Assembly: GCA_020747015.1 (NCBI GenBank)
Contig: JAGTJM010000028.1
Span: 124,001-188,000, forward strand
Reading direction: 5' to 3'
Source of the DNA: Pyrenochaeta sp. MPI-SDFR-AT-0127
Taxonomy: Eukaryota; Ascomycota; Dothideomycetes; Pleosporales; Cucurbitariaceae
Length of the DNA stretch: 64,000 nt
Both the position numbers and the translations under genes were made by a program. The notes under the pieces were generated by a model. That model had not been told where the DNA came from. It worked only from the letters and a program-made list of their open reading frames with translations, and ran no database searches. Shown piece by piece: positions 12,022 through 22,313 of this stretch. The stretch's first letter is position 1. Each line of letters starts with the position of its first letter.

Positions 12022-13824
12022 CTAGGCGGCATAAGCAGGCGGCGCCTCAATCTCGTCTTCGCTCAGGGGTCCTGCCCACATGCCCCCAGCAGGAGACGTT
12101 TTCGAGCGGTTCCTCGATGGTCGCGATGGTGATCGGTCTTTCTCCTCCTGCACCTTGCGCGCAATCTCCTGCGCCATCTTGAGCATCCACGCTTGCTCGA
12201 GGATACCTCCAGATGATGCAGCGCTCTCAGTGTATGGAGGTGAAGAAAGGGCGGAAACCTTATCAAAGGACAGGGATCGTAGGAGAGGAGAAGTAGATTG
12301 CTGAGCTTTCCGGAGTTCTGGGCGAGACAGCGGTGGGCGCTTGGTGTTGTAGCGAGGTCTGATTGTGGCCTCAAGGTCTTCTCCGAGTTGTTCCAGCTGC
12401 GATTTCTGTTTAGACTTTGACAACCTTGGGGCCTCGGAAAGAAGTGGGGCTGCTGCAAGAAGAGGTCCAGTGGTTGGTGTGCTTTCTGAGAGTCTGCTTG
12501 GTTCCCCAACGTCCAAACTCCCATGCTTCCCCTCGAAGCGGAAACCTTGGTTTACGGGACTGCGAGGCGGTGTAGAAAGCTCCTCTTCTGCCTCCCGTTC
12601 CTCTGGAATGACACTCGACGTATCCGACACCTGCGTGCTCTGTAGAGGTGTATGAGCTTCCGTCGACACGCCAGATGACTCGGCACCATCTTTCTTGCGT
12701 AGGTCGACGACGCGCTTCTTGCGTTTCCGCATGCCACCAGCACGTGAGCGATTTGCGCCGAGACTCAGACCTGCAGACAATGAGTTTGATGTGGCAAGGG
12801 TGGGCCGCGAGCTTTGCGTCTCATTGCCCGTACTGCCTGAGGCGAGAGACGATGCGCCTGACCTGAGGCTGCCAAACGTAGATTGTATCCTTGATAGGCT
12901 GCCTTGAGTGAGGGCTGGTGTGGCGGCGCCAGATTCAGGTCTATCAGGATGGCTAGCCCAGGCGCGGAAGACAGCGTCACGAATGCCAGGCGTGAAGAGT
13001 GATAGAGTGCGCTGTGATTCAGAAAGGGCTGCGAGACGGAGAATATTCTTCTGTGAAAAGGATGCGTGAACCTCGCCGTTGGAGTCGAGAGACAGGGCTG
13101 AAAGCTGCGACTCGTTCAAGGGAATGCCGAATGCATCGACGGCATCATGTGGTGGTGTGGCTAGAGGATCAATAGGTGCAGTGGTGTCGTTATTGCCGTC
13201 TAGTCTCTCTTCTGTCTCAAGCTCTTGGGACTCGGGCGACCATAGCCGCAATGATAGTCGGTGAATAATGGCTGGCAAATCCTCCATGAACAGCACTCGC
13301 AGCTGCCCTTCAATTTCCTTCTGGAGATAGTCTCGCACAAACGGTATTGAATCGAACGTCGACGACACCTTGAGCGACTCCAAAGGATCGTTCCGGAAGA
13401 CCAGTGTGAGGCCCTTTTGTTTCGAAAAGACGAGGATGACAAAACCGCTCAAGCGAATATCCGACAGCGTGATCTGCAGCGGTATTGTCAGGCCCGACGA
13501 CGCAGCTAGCGGCTGGGGTGACGCGAAGTCGGGTTTCGTGGACAGGTACGTTTTCAGTGGGTTGGCCTGGACCTTTGTTTTTAGCGTCAGAAAAGCATCG
13601 CCGGCATACGACATCTTGAAGATGCCACGGAACCGGTCCTCTGCCAAATCTCCAATCTCGAGTATCTCCAGCTCTGGCGGTGTTGTGCCCAGGTTTAGCT
13701 CGGTAACGATGATGTCGTCGACGATGATGGGCGGTTTGGGCGACTTGTTCAGCGCGGCCGTGAGCATGTCGCGTGCGCGCGAAGTGTCCGCAATCAGCGG
13801 CGACCAGTTGAAGTTGAAGGCCAT
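12022..13824 (-). CDS. MDM34: Mdm34, ERMES complex subunit of the mitochondrial outer membrane
   Basis: Subunit of the ER-mitochondria encounter structure (with Mmm1, Mdm10 and Mdm12), which tethers ER to mitochondria and moves phospholipids between them. Single exon, 600 residues, typical for filamentous fungi. The N-terminal about 190 residues form the lipid-binding SMP domain: it starts MAFNFNWSPLI, followed by the family-typical ELNLGTTPPELEILEIGDL, the KMSYAGDAFLTLKTKVQANP stretch and LSGFVILVFSKQKGLTLVF. The rest is Ser/Pro-rich and disordered, with a basic patch GGMRKRKKRVVDLRKK and a C-terminal AQEIARKVQEEKDR helix. The start is set by the family N-terminus. Nothing looks broken. Confidence 0.95.
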   Translation of the reverse strand: MAFNFNWSPLIADTSRARDMLTAALNKSPKPPIIVDDIIVTELNLGTTPPELEILEIGDLAEDRFRGIFKMSYAGDAFLTLKTKVQANPLKTYLSTKPDFASPQPLAASSGLTIPLQITLSDIRLSGFVILVFSKQKGLTLVFRNDPLESLKVSSTFDSIPFVRDYLQKEIEGQLRVLFMEDLPAIIHRLSLRLWSPESQELETEERLDGNNDTTAPIDPLATPPHDAVDAFGIPLNESQLSALSLDSNGEVHASFSQKNILRLAALSESQRTLSLFTPGIRDAVFRAWASHPDRPESGAATPALTQGSLSRIQSTFGSLRSGASSLASGSTGNETQSSRPTLATSNSLSAGLSLGANRSRAGGMRKRKKRVVDLRKKDGAESSGVSTEAHTPLQSTQVSDTSSVIPEEREAEEELSTPPRSPVNQGFRFEGKHGSLDVGEPSRLSESTPTTGPLLAAAPLLSEAPRLSKSKQKSQLEQLGEDLEATIRPRYNTKRPPLSRPELRKAQQSTSPLLRSLSFDKVSALSSPPYTESAASSGGILEQAWMLKMAQEIARKVQEEKDRSPSRPSRNRSKTSPAGGMWAGPLSEDEIEAPPAYAA

Positions 13825-14800
13825 TGTAGAATGGTGCGCTCAGGGCGATGGGAAGCGTTGAGGCTCCTGGCGATGGGCGAAGCTATTGCAGTGGGCAGAT
13901 GACGGAGCTGTCGCGTGCATGTGAAAGGTGCTGCGCCATGAACTTGCACGAGGCCGCAACAAAGGAAGCCGAGATTGTGTGGGCGGATTAATTGGTCCGG
14001 GAGGCAATCGCAGGCGCAGCGACAGTTATAGCGATAAAGAGCGGGTTCAGGTGATGGTGCGGTGAGATGGGGAGGATTGAAAGGGATTTCTCGGAGCTGG
14101 GGAACTTCGGGCGAGTGCAAGCGATGATGTCGACCAACTTTTCCTCGGCCGTGCGTCTGTCAGGGCTGGGCTATCCTCGGAGCCGGATTCACAACACAAC
14201 GATTGGCGGTGAACAGCCCGCACATATGCAGGCACAGGATGCAAATAATTACACCGCTCAATCGAGGCCGCACAGATTTGACACATGGTGCTCTGCTTTG
14301 CGTGGGTACAAGAGCCCTGAGCAAAGCCGTCAAAACAATCCTTTCGCCGATCTTAGCACCCCTACAGCACTGTAATTACTCCTTACGCGTATCCTTGGAC
14401 ATGTACCCTGTCACACATCCTCACGAGCCACAGAGGCTTTCCTTACATCCTCTTTTAAACCAGTGACCCCAGCACTTTGTGTGCCTGTCGAGTAGATCAC
14501 GGCCAATGGAAGAAAAGGGGGAGGGTTGCTCCCGTCGACCATTTCGACCGTGAGTCAACGTGGCAACCAGATTGTGCGGGGAAGATGCATGTGTACGCGA
14601 CTTTTGTTGCCATTTTCATGTATTTTGTCGGCCGCGTGTTGTGGTGTTGACGCGCGCTACTGTAAACGGACGAATGTGCAGCACGTGATGAAGAAGAGAG
14701 AGCATGGCAACCGTGAAACACTTGACTCTACTTTATCGTCTTGCATGGACTGTGTCACTGACGCCATTCACTACTTTTCCGAGACCAATTGTGGGGAATG
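13825..14800. other. Upstream region of MDM34
   Basis: About 980 bp between two minus-strand genes. A plus-strand open frame of about 100 codons at 14067-14375 has no recognisable features and I do not call it a gene. The MDM34 promoter should lie in the 13.8-14.1 kb part. Confidence 0.45.
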
Positions 14801-15244
14801 CTAGTTTCCATCCTCCTTCAACAGCCTCTCCACGGCGGCTACCTTATCCTGGAACCCCTGCTTCTTATCCGTCCTCGATCCCACCCTGATGTCGCTCTGA
14901 ATCCTCACGATGCCGTTCTGGTGGAGCATAGCATGACACTGCCCAATAACCCGCATTACATCGTCCCAAGAGCCCTCTACTGATGATTAGCTCCACTCCA
15001 ACCAGCGCTTCCAACAGCTCAAGTGGGAAACCAGAGGCGGTGTGATGTGGTCTAGAACAAACATACCGACAGTAGTACCCGCAGAATGCATGGAGTACTC
15101 TAGTCCACTCTTCTTCAGCAGACGCTGCACTTCTGCGACTTCCTTGGACACGGAAGCCGTCGGCGTGCCAAGAGGAATGAGGCAAAAGTCTGCGATACAT
15201 GCCGACGGCGTCTTCAGCTCTGTCAGATTATCGGAAGACGCCAT
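14801..15244 (-). CDS. ECM15: UPF0045/ECM15-type thiamine-binding-like protein
   Basis: Small cytosolic protein of the MTH1187/YkoF-like family (Pfam Thiamine_BP), a ferredoxin-like fold forming tetramers. Thiamine binding is reported for family members; the cellular role is unclear. Two exons, 15244-15067 and 14976-14801, are joined through a 90-nt GT-AG intron at phase 1, giving 117 residues. Conserved blocks are CIADFCLIPLGT, EVAEVQRLLKKSGLEYSMHS, GTTVEGSWDDVM (across the junction), and VRIQSDIRVGSRTDKKQGF near the end. Reading through the intron gives a false longer ORF, so the second exon is essential. A possible upstream in-frame start codon (15307) is not needed for the domain. Confidence 0.92.
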
Positions 15245-18200
15245 TTTGATATAACAAGTGGTGAATATGGCAGGGGGTCGGTGAAAGGTGTCGTTGTCAG
15301 TTGTCAAAAGTGGGCTGTGGTGATGCTAAAAGTTGATTGGCAGTCTACGACATCGACACAAACGACTATCATTGAAGTTGACCTCGTTTGCAAATTACTA
15401 ATTTCATACACAGTGATCGAAAATCAACGTTTATGTGCTCGTTGTCGAACTAAGGGTGCATGCATAATTCGCTTAACTGGCTTCGGAATTTGGGGGTTTC
15501 GCCGCGCACACAGCCCCGATTCGCTTTCGGGCCATACCGGCTATCCCACTGCAATTCCGTAATTCTTTAGAGCAAAAGAAATTGAAAGTATACCCAGGTG
15601 GAAAGAAGCAAAAGTCTTTCAGCCAACGCTTGAAATCGGGACCGGCGAACCCTTCATCTCAAAGCAGAAGGAGCCCCCCGAGTGTATTCAACTCCTTGAG
15701 AATATCAAAACCTAAGCTTAATCAATAGTGCAAGTAGTCGTCCACACGCAGTCCAGGAGATTTCAAGAGAATCTTCTCCTCAGAGTCATGAATTGAAAAA
15801 AATACTATTATCCTCTACAAACAATGATCGGCGAGATGAACAAACTTAAGGAGCAATTGATGCAAATTTGTCTGCAAATGTCAATGCTGCTTTGTATAAG
15901 CGCAGTCTTTAATCGACCCATAGTGATGTGCTTAGCTGTTTGGTTTTGCTGCAGTACTGTCTTTTAGTTTGTCGATCATGTTAAGCGCTCTTCTTCAAGT
16001 ACTAATTGCAGCTGCAAACTCGATTCCAGAGCAACTTCTCATGATGATATTGCTATGTATGTTTTGGTTTCGTCGTATTTCTCACAGAGAAGTTGCGGAT
16101 ATGACAGCTCCAACAAAAAGAGCACCTTCCCAAGGCACTGATGCTTTCTCCTTAAGTATTGTTATCATACATTAACCATCGCTAAAACACAACTTTTCAC
16201 CACCGCTAGAATGCATCTTATCAAAGCATTTCATCTTCGTTATATCTTTGAAATGGTCCTTTTGGGCATCTTCGTAAGGGCTCTAGATGTCTTCGCGGGT
16301 CGCATCGCCACCTATATGGCACCGGGCTACGGGCGACAACACCAGAATCCTTGCGAATAAAAATGGAGGGCAAAGACAAAAAAAGGAGAAAAACGAAACC
16401 CATTCCTCCTTTCTGGCCGCATTTTATCCAGCCATGGCCTCAAGTGTGTAAGTTGATGACGACCTCTGGAAAACATAAGCTGACCTTGTTTCTGGCATAT
16501 GTTTCAGCTTTACGGAAGCACTCGAGTATATCATTCGCTTCATGAAATTACACGGACAAGTGATCCCAGTCGGGATCAGAACATCTCAGCGGCCAGCCCA
16601 CCTCCAAGCGAGAAGCAATGCTTGGCCTACAGTATAAGTAGAATCACGACACGGCAGCTTTGACACACTTGATCAGCTATTTAAACACCAATCAGCGCTT
16701 TGAGTCTGAATATGAGCATCATGACACGACCTCCATTGTTGTCTACCAACAACTAGTGCTTCGAGGCAATGGAGCAACAGCTCGTGTTGGAACTCGACGT
16801 GGAAATTCGAGCTATTTGGTTACGTCCGCGAGTACCTTGTTTTCATCTTGGGTATGAGCGTAGCTAATTTTGCATTCAAAGAGCCAGTATAGCACAAGCG
16901 CGGTCTACATACCGCCGAGCTGCGCGATGTCGTCAGCTCTAGTCCAATCGACTCTTTCGCCGTCGCCTGTTCGGTGATGGAACAGCAAGGTCCGGCCACA
17001 GTCAAACAGCATGTTGCATCTACCAGAAGAAGCCGCGTTTTGGTCAAAGATGAACGGACTCAGTGCGAAATGCTATATTTCGTGAATTTCTGCCAGGCAG
17101 AGTCCAGTGGGAAGTCATTGGCGCCGGATGCCAGCCTCGAGCCTGGAATTGGTAAGTGATTGTAGGCTTCAAGTCTTCAAGGCTAACAGAAAGATTGACT
17201 AGATCTGCGAACCATGCTTAGCCTATCCACCCTCGCTGCGACTTCCTCGTGAACAATCTCCCTTAAGAGACTGGCAATCAGTATTAATCCGCCCGCTACA
17301 ATATCTGACCGAAAGTCGCTGCTTTATTCGCTGTATACGGACGAGGGGGCCGCCCACCTCTAGGCAAACCCTGATTACGTCAAGATATCGATTGAAGGTG
17401 GATATACTTTCTGTCAAAAGATGCCGGGACGTTGACACCATCGCTTAGATACAGAAGCTTTGACAGATGGAAGAGGATAGTGGGTTCATTGAAGGGATTT
17501 GAGGTGACAATGGCCAAGCTACGTCGAATGCAACGCGAAGTGCTGGTAGAGCCAAACAATAAGCGTCCTGAGGAAGAGGAGGTTGGTCACATAAGAGAAC
17601 GTTGACCATGCAATAAGAGAAGGTGGATGAGCGGGAACAGATGTTTTGTCTTCTTTCTAAGCAGCTCATGGCTGTGCATGTACTGTCGGACACGATATTG
17701 GATGCCATACAGCCGAGTAGAGAGGCTACGTGTGGGTTTTTCTCCAACACTGCAAGGCAAACATGTGGGATGCTACTCAACAGCGTGCTGAGATAGAAGA
17801 TGTGTCCTCAAAATCTCATTGTGTTTCTTTCTTGCATAGATATCCTTGTGGTGCTCGTGTAACGGGGTGAATACTATTTATTTTACATTTCAGACATAGG
17901 TTCAGCTTCTGGTCTTCTATTCCAAGGGGACTCTAGATGCGAATTAATGGAATCTATATTGAAAATTGCACCACCGAATCGCCCTGTTTCTGACTTATGT
18001 CTAATATAAGCCCTTGCATGAGGCGATCGGTCCAGGTGGTAGGACCATCTCGAGCTGAAATCCGACCCGATCTTGCATTATGACTCTGTCTCAGAGCTTG
18101 GCTGGTGCGCGCATCTAAATAGCTCAGCTATAAACTTTTGTACTCACGAATGCAAAGTGTATAGAATTCCGAATTCGTATGCAAGAATGTTAGTACAGTG

Positions 18201-18687
18201 ATGCAAGCATTGATTCCAGAAAGATACGAATTATAAGAATCTAGCTGGCTTCTTCTTTTGAAAGGTGCTCTGCTTAAGTTTCCTTTTTGGCCTATGGCAA
18301 AGCCTATCAAAGCTATCAGCTTCGAAATGTATTATGAGAAGAAAGATTAAGATAAAGAAGTACAAGCAGACTATTCGTAAGTGATATAGGCTGATATGAA
18401 AGGATTATATAGCCATTCGATGGCACTCAATCCGCGCGGCATCGTAAGATTTAGTTGTTATCGCTGATTTTGAGTAGGATGTCGAAATGGAAGCGAAAAT
18501 TTGAATGCAATATGTACCCACGGTGCCTTGGATCTTTACCAAGCAGACTAATCCTGCATTCACTATTAGAAGATGACATCAAACGTACTCTTTACTGAGG
18601 AGTGAACTTACACGAAGCGGCCAGTTGAGTACTTCCTTCAGATGCGCCGTTTCAGGAATTGGTATGTGATCGCAACCCTGATTCATC
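15245..18687. other. Gene-poor stretch with coding relics
   Basis: 3.4 kb without an intact gene. By eye it is more AT-rich than the flanks. Fragments on the plus strand look like decayed coding sequence, for example around 15720-15920 (HAVQEISRESSPQSHELKK, then DANLSANVNAALYKRSL after a stop) and 15970-16150 (IPEQLLMMILL, TAPTKRAPSQGTDAF). They are interrupted by stops and I cannot name a family. No transposase or reverse transcriptase motif was recognised. Confidence 0.45.
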
Positions 18688-19041
18688 CTAGAGTTTCCAA
18701 GATCCTGTAAGGGAATTCTCTGTTTTTGAGGTCAACTTAGGAAAGAATCCAAAAAAGGGATCAAAACCTACACTCACTGGTTTCTTAGATTCCTGTTTGG
18801 CCGACCAGTAACAGTAGGATGTAAGAAACCAGGCTAGCACAAGGAGTATGATAAGAATTGTCAACATTGCGATAAGCTCGTCGGTTGTATCATATGGGCC
18901 TTCTGAACACGTGACAGACACCGCGGCAGCGTGCATGATAAGAGCCGTGAACGCAAGTGTTCTAAGAATCAAATCAAAGATTATTAGTTTTTGTAAACTA
19001 CATCATCTCAAAATAAAGTCTTACAGTAATGTAACCGCCAT
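18688..19041 (-). CDS. Putative small membrane-anchored or secreted protein (96 aa)
   Basis: Two-exon model: 19041-19025 and 18961-18688, with a 63-nt intron starting GTAAGA and ending TTCTTAG, phase 2. The join gives an in-frame 96-residue protein. The N-terminus MAVTLLTLAFTALIMHAAAV is a good signal peptide ending near the single ectodomain Cys. A short Asp/Thr/Glu stretch follows (SEGPYDTTDELIAM), then a strong transmembrane segment (LTILIILLVLAWFLT) and a basic, aromatic tail (KQESKKP, FDPFFGFFPK). The first exon encodes only five complete codons, so automatic predictors would probably miss it. I know no family. It lies in the relic-rich region. Chance assembly of a short ORF plus intron remains possible. 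Confidence 0.5.
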
Positions 19042-19318
19042 TGTGAGGATGGTGAATTAAGAACGTCTTGAACTAGCTGTGATCGACGCTCAGGGCGATA
19101 TCGTTCAGACAATAAATTAAATTTCAATATCCGAAATATGTGAGACGATCCTTTTATACTTCTTGTGGTCAAGAAGTTATAGGCACCATTATATCTGCAA
19201 ACTATGGTTCACCATTACAACCATGGTACTAGTGGAGCATTGAGGTTAGTTGATCATAGCATGGCTATACGCATATCAAATCGCTTGCCTGCTAATCAAT
19301 TTATAAGTTCCCGAACGG

Positions 19319-19556
19319 TCACATCAGGTACATAGCTGATTGTTCCGTAGTGAAGCCATCCTTACCAGGCAAATCCTTCACACGGTTGAATTCAAACGTT
19401 GACATCGTGTTTGTCTGTAAGACCGCTACGCTTGCCAGAATGAGCAAAAACAACCTATGTATAAAATCAGAGGTAGGTCACTTTAAGATGGCTCATTTCG
19501 CAACTGGTAGTCGAAAATTAAGATGGTCCAGAAGGACATTACCTAATCAAGAACAT
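19319..19556 (-). CDS. Putative tiny secreted peptide (49 aa)
   Basis: Two-exon model: 19556-19543 and 19454-19319, with an 88-nt intron starting GTAATG and ending ATACATAG, phase 2. The joined product has a hydrophobic N-terminus (MFLIRLFLLILASVAVLQ) like a signal peptide. A short polar mature part follows (STFEFNRVKDLPGKDGF), with no cysteines. The architecture (start codon, about 15-nt exon, phase-2 intron inside the signal peptide) matches the gene 280 bp downstream on the same strand. Because it is so short, it could be a fragment of a decayed gene or coincidence. No family recognised. Confidence 0.33.
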
Positions 19557-19693
19557 CTTGCACACCTCGCTTATTTAGCTTTAAAATTAATTAGTGGTTT
19601 GCCGCGCACAGTACCGATACGCTTCCAGGCTCCCCAACAACCATTGGCCAATGCCTGACTGAGAGCAGGATGAAGCAAAAAGAACCAAAGAAA

Positions 19694-19763
19694 TGACTCA
19701 GCCGAGGCTTGATTGAACTCGGGACCTTCAGTGTACCTAACAGCGATGTTAGACTGACGTGAT
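19694..19763 (-). pseudogene. Truncated tRNA-Val(AAC) copy
   Basis: Nearly identical to the 3' two-thirds of the tRNA-Val gene at 19886-19972, including its intron and part of the 3' flank. It has a 4-nt TTGA duplication in the T-loop and lacks the D-arm and the 5' acceptor strand. Retention of the intron points to a DNA-level duplication rather than reverse transcription of a mature tRNA. Confidence 0.8.
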
Positions 19764-19877
19764 GACACAAGGGCATTGCTTATGCTCGTTGAGTGGGATC
19801 AGACTTCCAGAGTACGTAATGGAAAACAGTCACGCGGGATCCGACAGAGCACAAATAGACCTAGATCAGGAAGGAGC

Positions 19878-19884
19878 AAAAAAA
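19878..19884 (-). terminator. RNA polymerase III terminator of tRNA-Val
   Basis: A run of seven T on the minus strand begins two bases after the tRNA 3' end, the normal Pol III stop signal. Confidence 0.8.
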
Positions 19885-19885
19885 T

Positions 19886-19972
19886 TGACTCAGCCGAGGC
19901 TTGAACTCGGGACCTTCAGTGGACCTAACAGCGATGTTAGACTGACGTGATAACCAACTACACCACCGAGCC
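19886..19972 (-). tRNA. tRNA-Val(AAC) with a short intron
   Basis: The minus strand folds into a standard cloverleaf. The 7-bp acceptor stem pairs GGCTCGG with CTGAGTC (two G-T pairs), discriminator A. The D-arm has GTAGTTGGTT. The anticodon stem TCAGT/ACTGA has loop CTAACA, giving anticodon AAC (Val). The T-arm is CCGAG-TTCAAGC-CTCGG. About 13 nt (TCGCTGTTAGGTC) separate position 37 from the 3' anticodon stem, the normal place for a nuclear tRNA intron. Total 87 nt including the intron. Confidence 0.92.
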
Positions 19973-20372
19973 TGTTTTGATTAATTTAACAAAATAAATA
20001 ATATATATCTATGATTGAAAAGCGTAGTCTGTTAATAGAGGTGGTGAGTGCATAGGAAACTAGGTGGAGCTTGAGTGTGGGGTTCATAGCATCGCTTGGG
20101 AGGAAAATTTGGTTCCATGCCAAGACTGGAATGTGACGAACCTGCGAGCTCTGAGAAATGCATTTGTAGTTAAAAGAAGACAGCAATACAGACAGACAGC
20201 TATAACGACAACAACGACACAACAACATAACACAATACAGTCAAGAGGATACAATAGTTGAGAGGATGAACTAGGTCGTGATAGACATTCTAAGAACAGA
20301 CCATCTTAGTAGAATACATGGCAGTTACAGCAAATTCCATGATACTCATTAATCATAGATGTCATTAGTCTT
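19973..20372. other. Intergenic stretch
   Basis: 400 bp, AT-rich, directly upstream of the tRNA gene on its strand. No gene seen. It contains AC-rich simple sequence at about 20195-20240. Confidence 0.4.
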
Positions 20373-21108
20373 CTACATCCTCCTCAACCGAGGTAAGCGA
20401 AGTGTTGGCTCCAATTCTTGGTAGGGCTGGGATAGTAGGTAACTGCGGTAGGGGGAGCGTCTGTTGCGACGTCTACCTCGAAAGCTCCCACGACCTCGTT
20501 CATTGCTCGCAATCTTAGTAGGAAGTACATTTTCACCTTCATCCGATTCAGCCACGAAACGGGCCCTCTTACGTGTTGTTTGTGCAGCTTCGACTTCTAG
20601 TACAATCTCCGTTGAAGTAGTCGTTGAAGAAGTAGTCGTTGAAGTGGTTGTCGGAGCCAGGCTCGTGACGGAGCCGTTGACGGAGCGAGGACGGGAGCGG
20701 GAGGATTCATTTCTACATTTCTATTGTAGCGTGCTTCGTTGAAGACAATTTCCACGACAGACGTCATATTGCCCTTATCAATGGACCAGGTTTCTTTGAG
20801 CTTTGCCTACAGCCTCTAGAATAGCGTCCCTTTGCGTATTCTTAGTACACAGATGTGTGTTCTCTTCTACGAACTGCTTGCAATGATGCCACAATTTCCT
20901 CTTCTCCTCTCGCGTGAAATCGACCGGATAGGAATTCGAGTCGGCGGGAGGCACCGGAAAAGTGGCCGACCAACGGTCCAGAAGACGGTGGATGGCGACC
21001 CAAACGACATGCACCTCGTGCAAGGTGCTTGTCTTCGACATCGGGAGCACCGGCCTCCATGTATTCCTTCTCCTGGGCATCGTAAGCTGTAGTGGTAGGT
21101 GCCTCCAT
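20373..21108 (-). pseudogene. Degraded ORF with RG-rich C-terminus
   Basis: Three consecutive minus-strand reading blocks look coding but sit in different frames. The first is an ATG-started N-terminal block from 21108 (MEAPTTTAYDAQEKEYMEAG). The second is a middle block to about 20778 (VDFTREEKRKLWHHCKQFVE, CTKNTQRDAILEAVGKAQR). The third is a C-terminal block to 20373 (RKRARFVAESDEGE, then ERGRGSFRGRRRNRR). The shift between the first two is near 21030; the third follows stop codons. Between them, 20611-20650 holds a short tandem repeat encoding Thr/Ser. An unusual multi-intron gene is possible, but no convincing splice sites restore the frame. The family is unknown; the RG-rich tail resembles RNA-binding or gag-like tails. 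Confidence 0.4.
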
Positions 21109-22313
21109 GTATCAGCGTAAAAGCCTGCCCCTAATAAAACGTGCTGTGTAGTCCATCATGATTTTATTGCACTTAGCCCTTTCGTACACCGTAGACAGAG
21201 CACTGAAAATGAGCTTAATGCCCCAAAATCCGTATCCAAGATCTCCTAAAGACTTCTAATACAATGTGGAGAAGAAGAGTCATCTGACTAAGGAGCGAAT
21301 AGGACTTCCTAGAGTAGCACAAGGCTCGAAGTACCTAGCTGAGACCCTTATGAAAAGGTGGTAACCTCCAGATTTATTTCATGCTAGCTCATCCATACTG
21401 TAACCATTGGATCTGAAGCGCATGACAATAGTTTTCAAAGAATGGTGCTTCCAGTTTGCATAACAGCGCACAAGCTGGTGGCATGGATTAGTAGTTGAGT
21501 CCTTGAGGTTTTCGAATCCAGCGTCTGACAATCTATGGTGAATGACGAAGGACCGCGATGACGCTGCCTGGCCTCTCAAAGCCTCTCGTTACTTCATCGG
21601 TAACATTAGACCAGCTGAATGCTTGTGCTTCTCTTATGAAGGTAGAGTCTATGTACAGGTTTGATGGAACTTCGTGATGGTAACAAAAATGTTTTGACTT
21701 TTTTGTTACAAGAGTGCATTTTTTCCATCGAGAGAAAGTTGTCGAATTGAAGTTGTAATCGAGTTAACCACATGGAAAAGAAGCATTCAGCAGCAGAGAT
21801 GCTAGCCATGACCATAAGGCCGAATTGCAGAAGTCATCATTACAAACGACAATATCATATATTACAGAATGTCCTTTCAGAAACGATAAATTTATTGGAT
21901 AGAGATTGCCTTGGTAAGTCTTAGTGTAGCTAAGCACGTTAGATAATGGAATGCTACTGTCTTAGTGATTGTTCCAGTCAAGCCGCAACTCGCCCTGTAG
22001 GTTTTGCCTTTTTGATGAGCATACAGTCCAAAACTTGATATCGGCCTTCACGCCCAAAACACACTCCAATATCAGAGCGAATAAACCTCTATGCTAGGAG
22101 GAAATTCTCCCCCTACATATCGTCCCGAAGTCAGGGTAGTGTTTCTTCGCCGTTAGGCAACCTTATTTCTACTGCACACTTTTGACGCCGATATACAAGA
22201 AGACAAGGGAGATATGACAATTGTTCAAATAATCTGTTTCTCAGCCGAGTTCCGACCCCAAACATACCATATTCTAGGATCAATATTTCTACCTAAATCT
22301 TCACAATAATTTT
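21109..22313. other. AT-rich stretch without recognisable genes
   Basis: 1.2 kb. Minus-strand frames at 21379-21579 and 21606-21815 are short and start without ATG or lack features. Nothing supportable was found. Confidence 0.4.
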
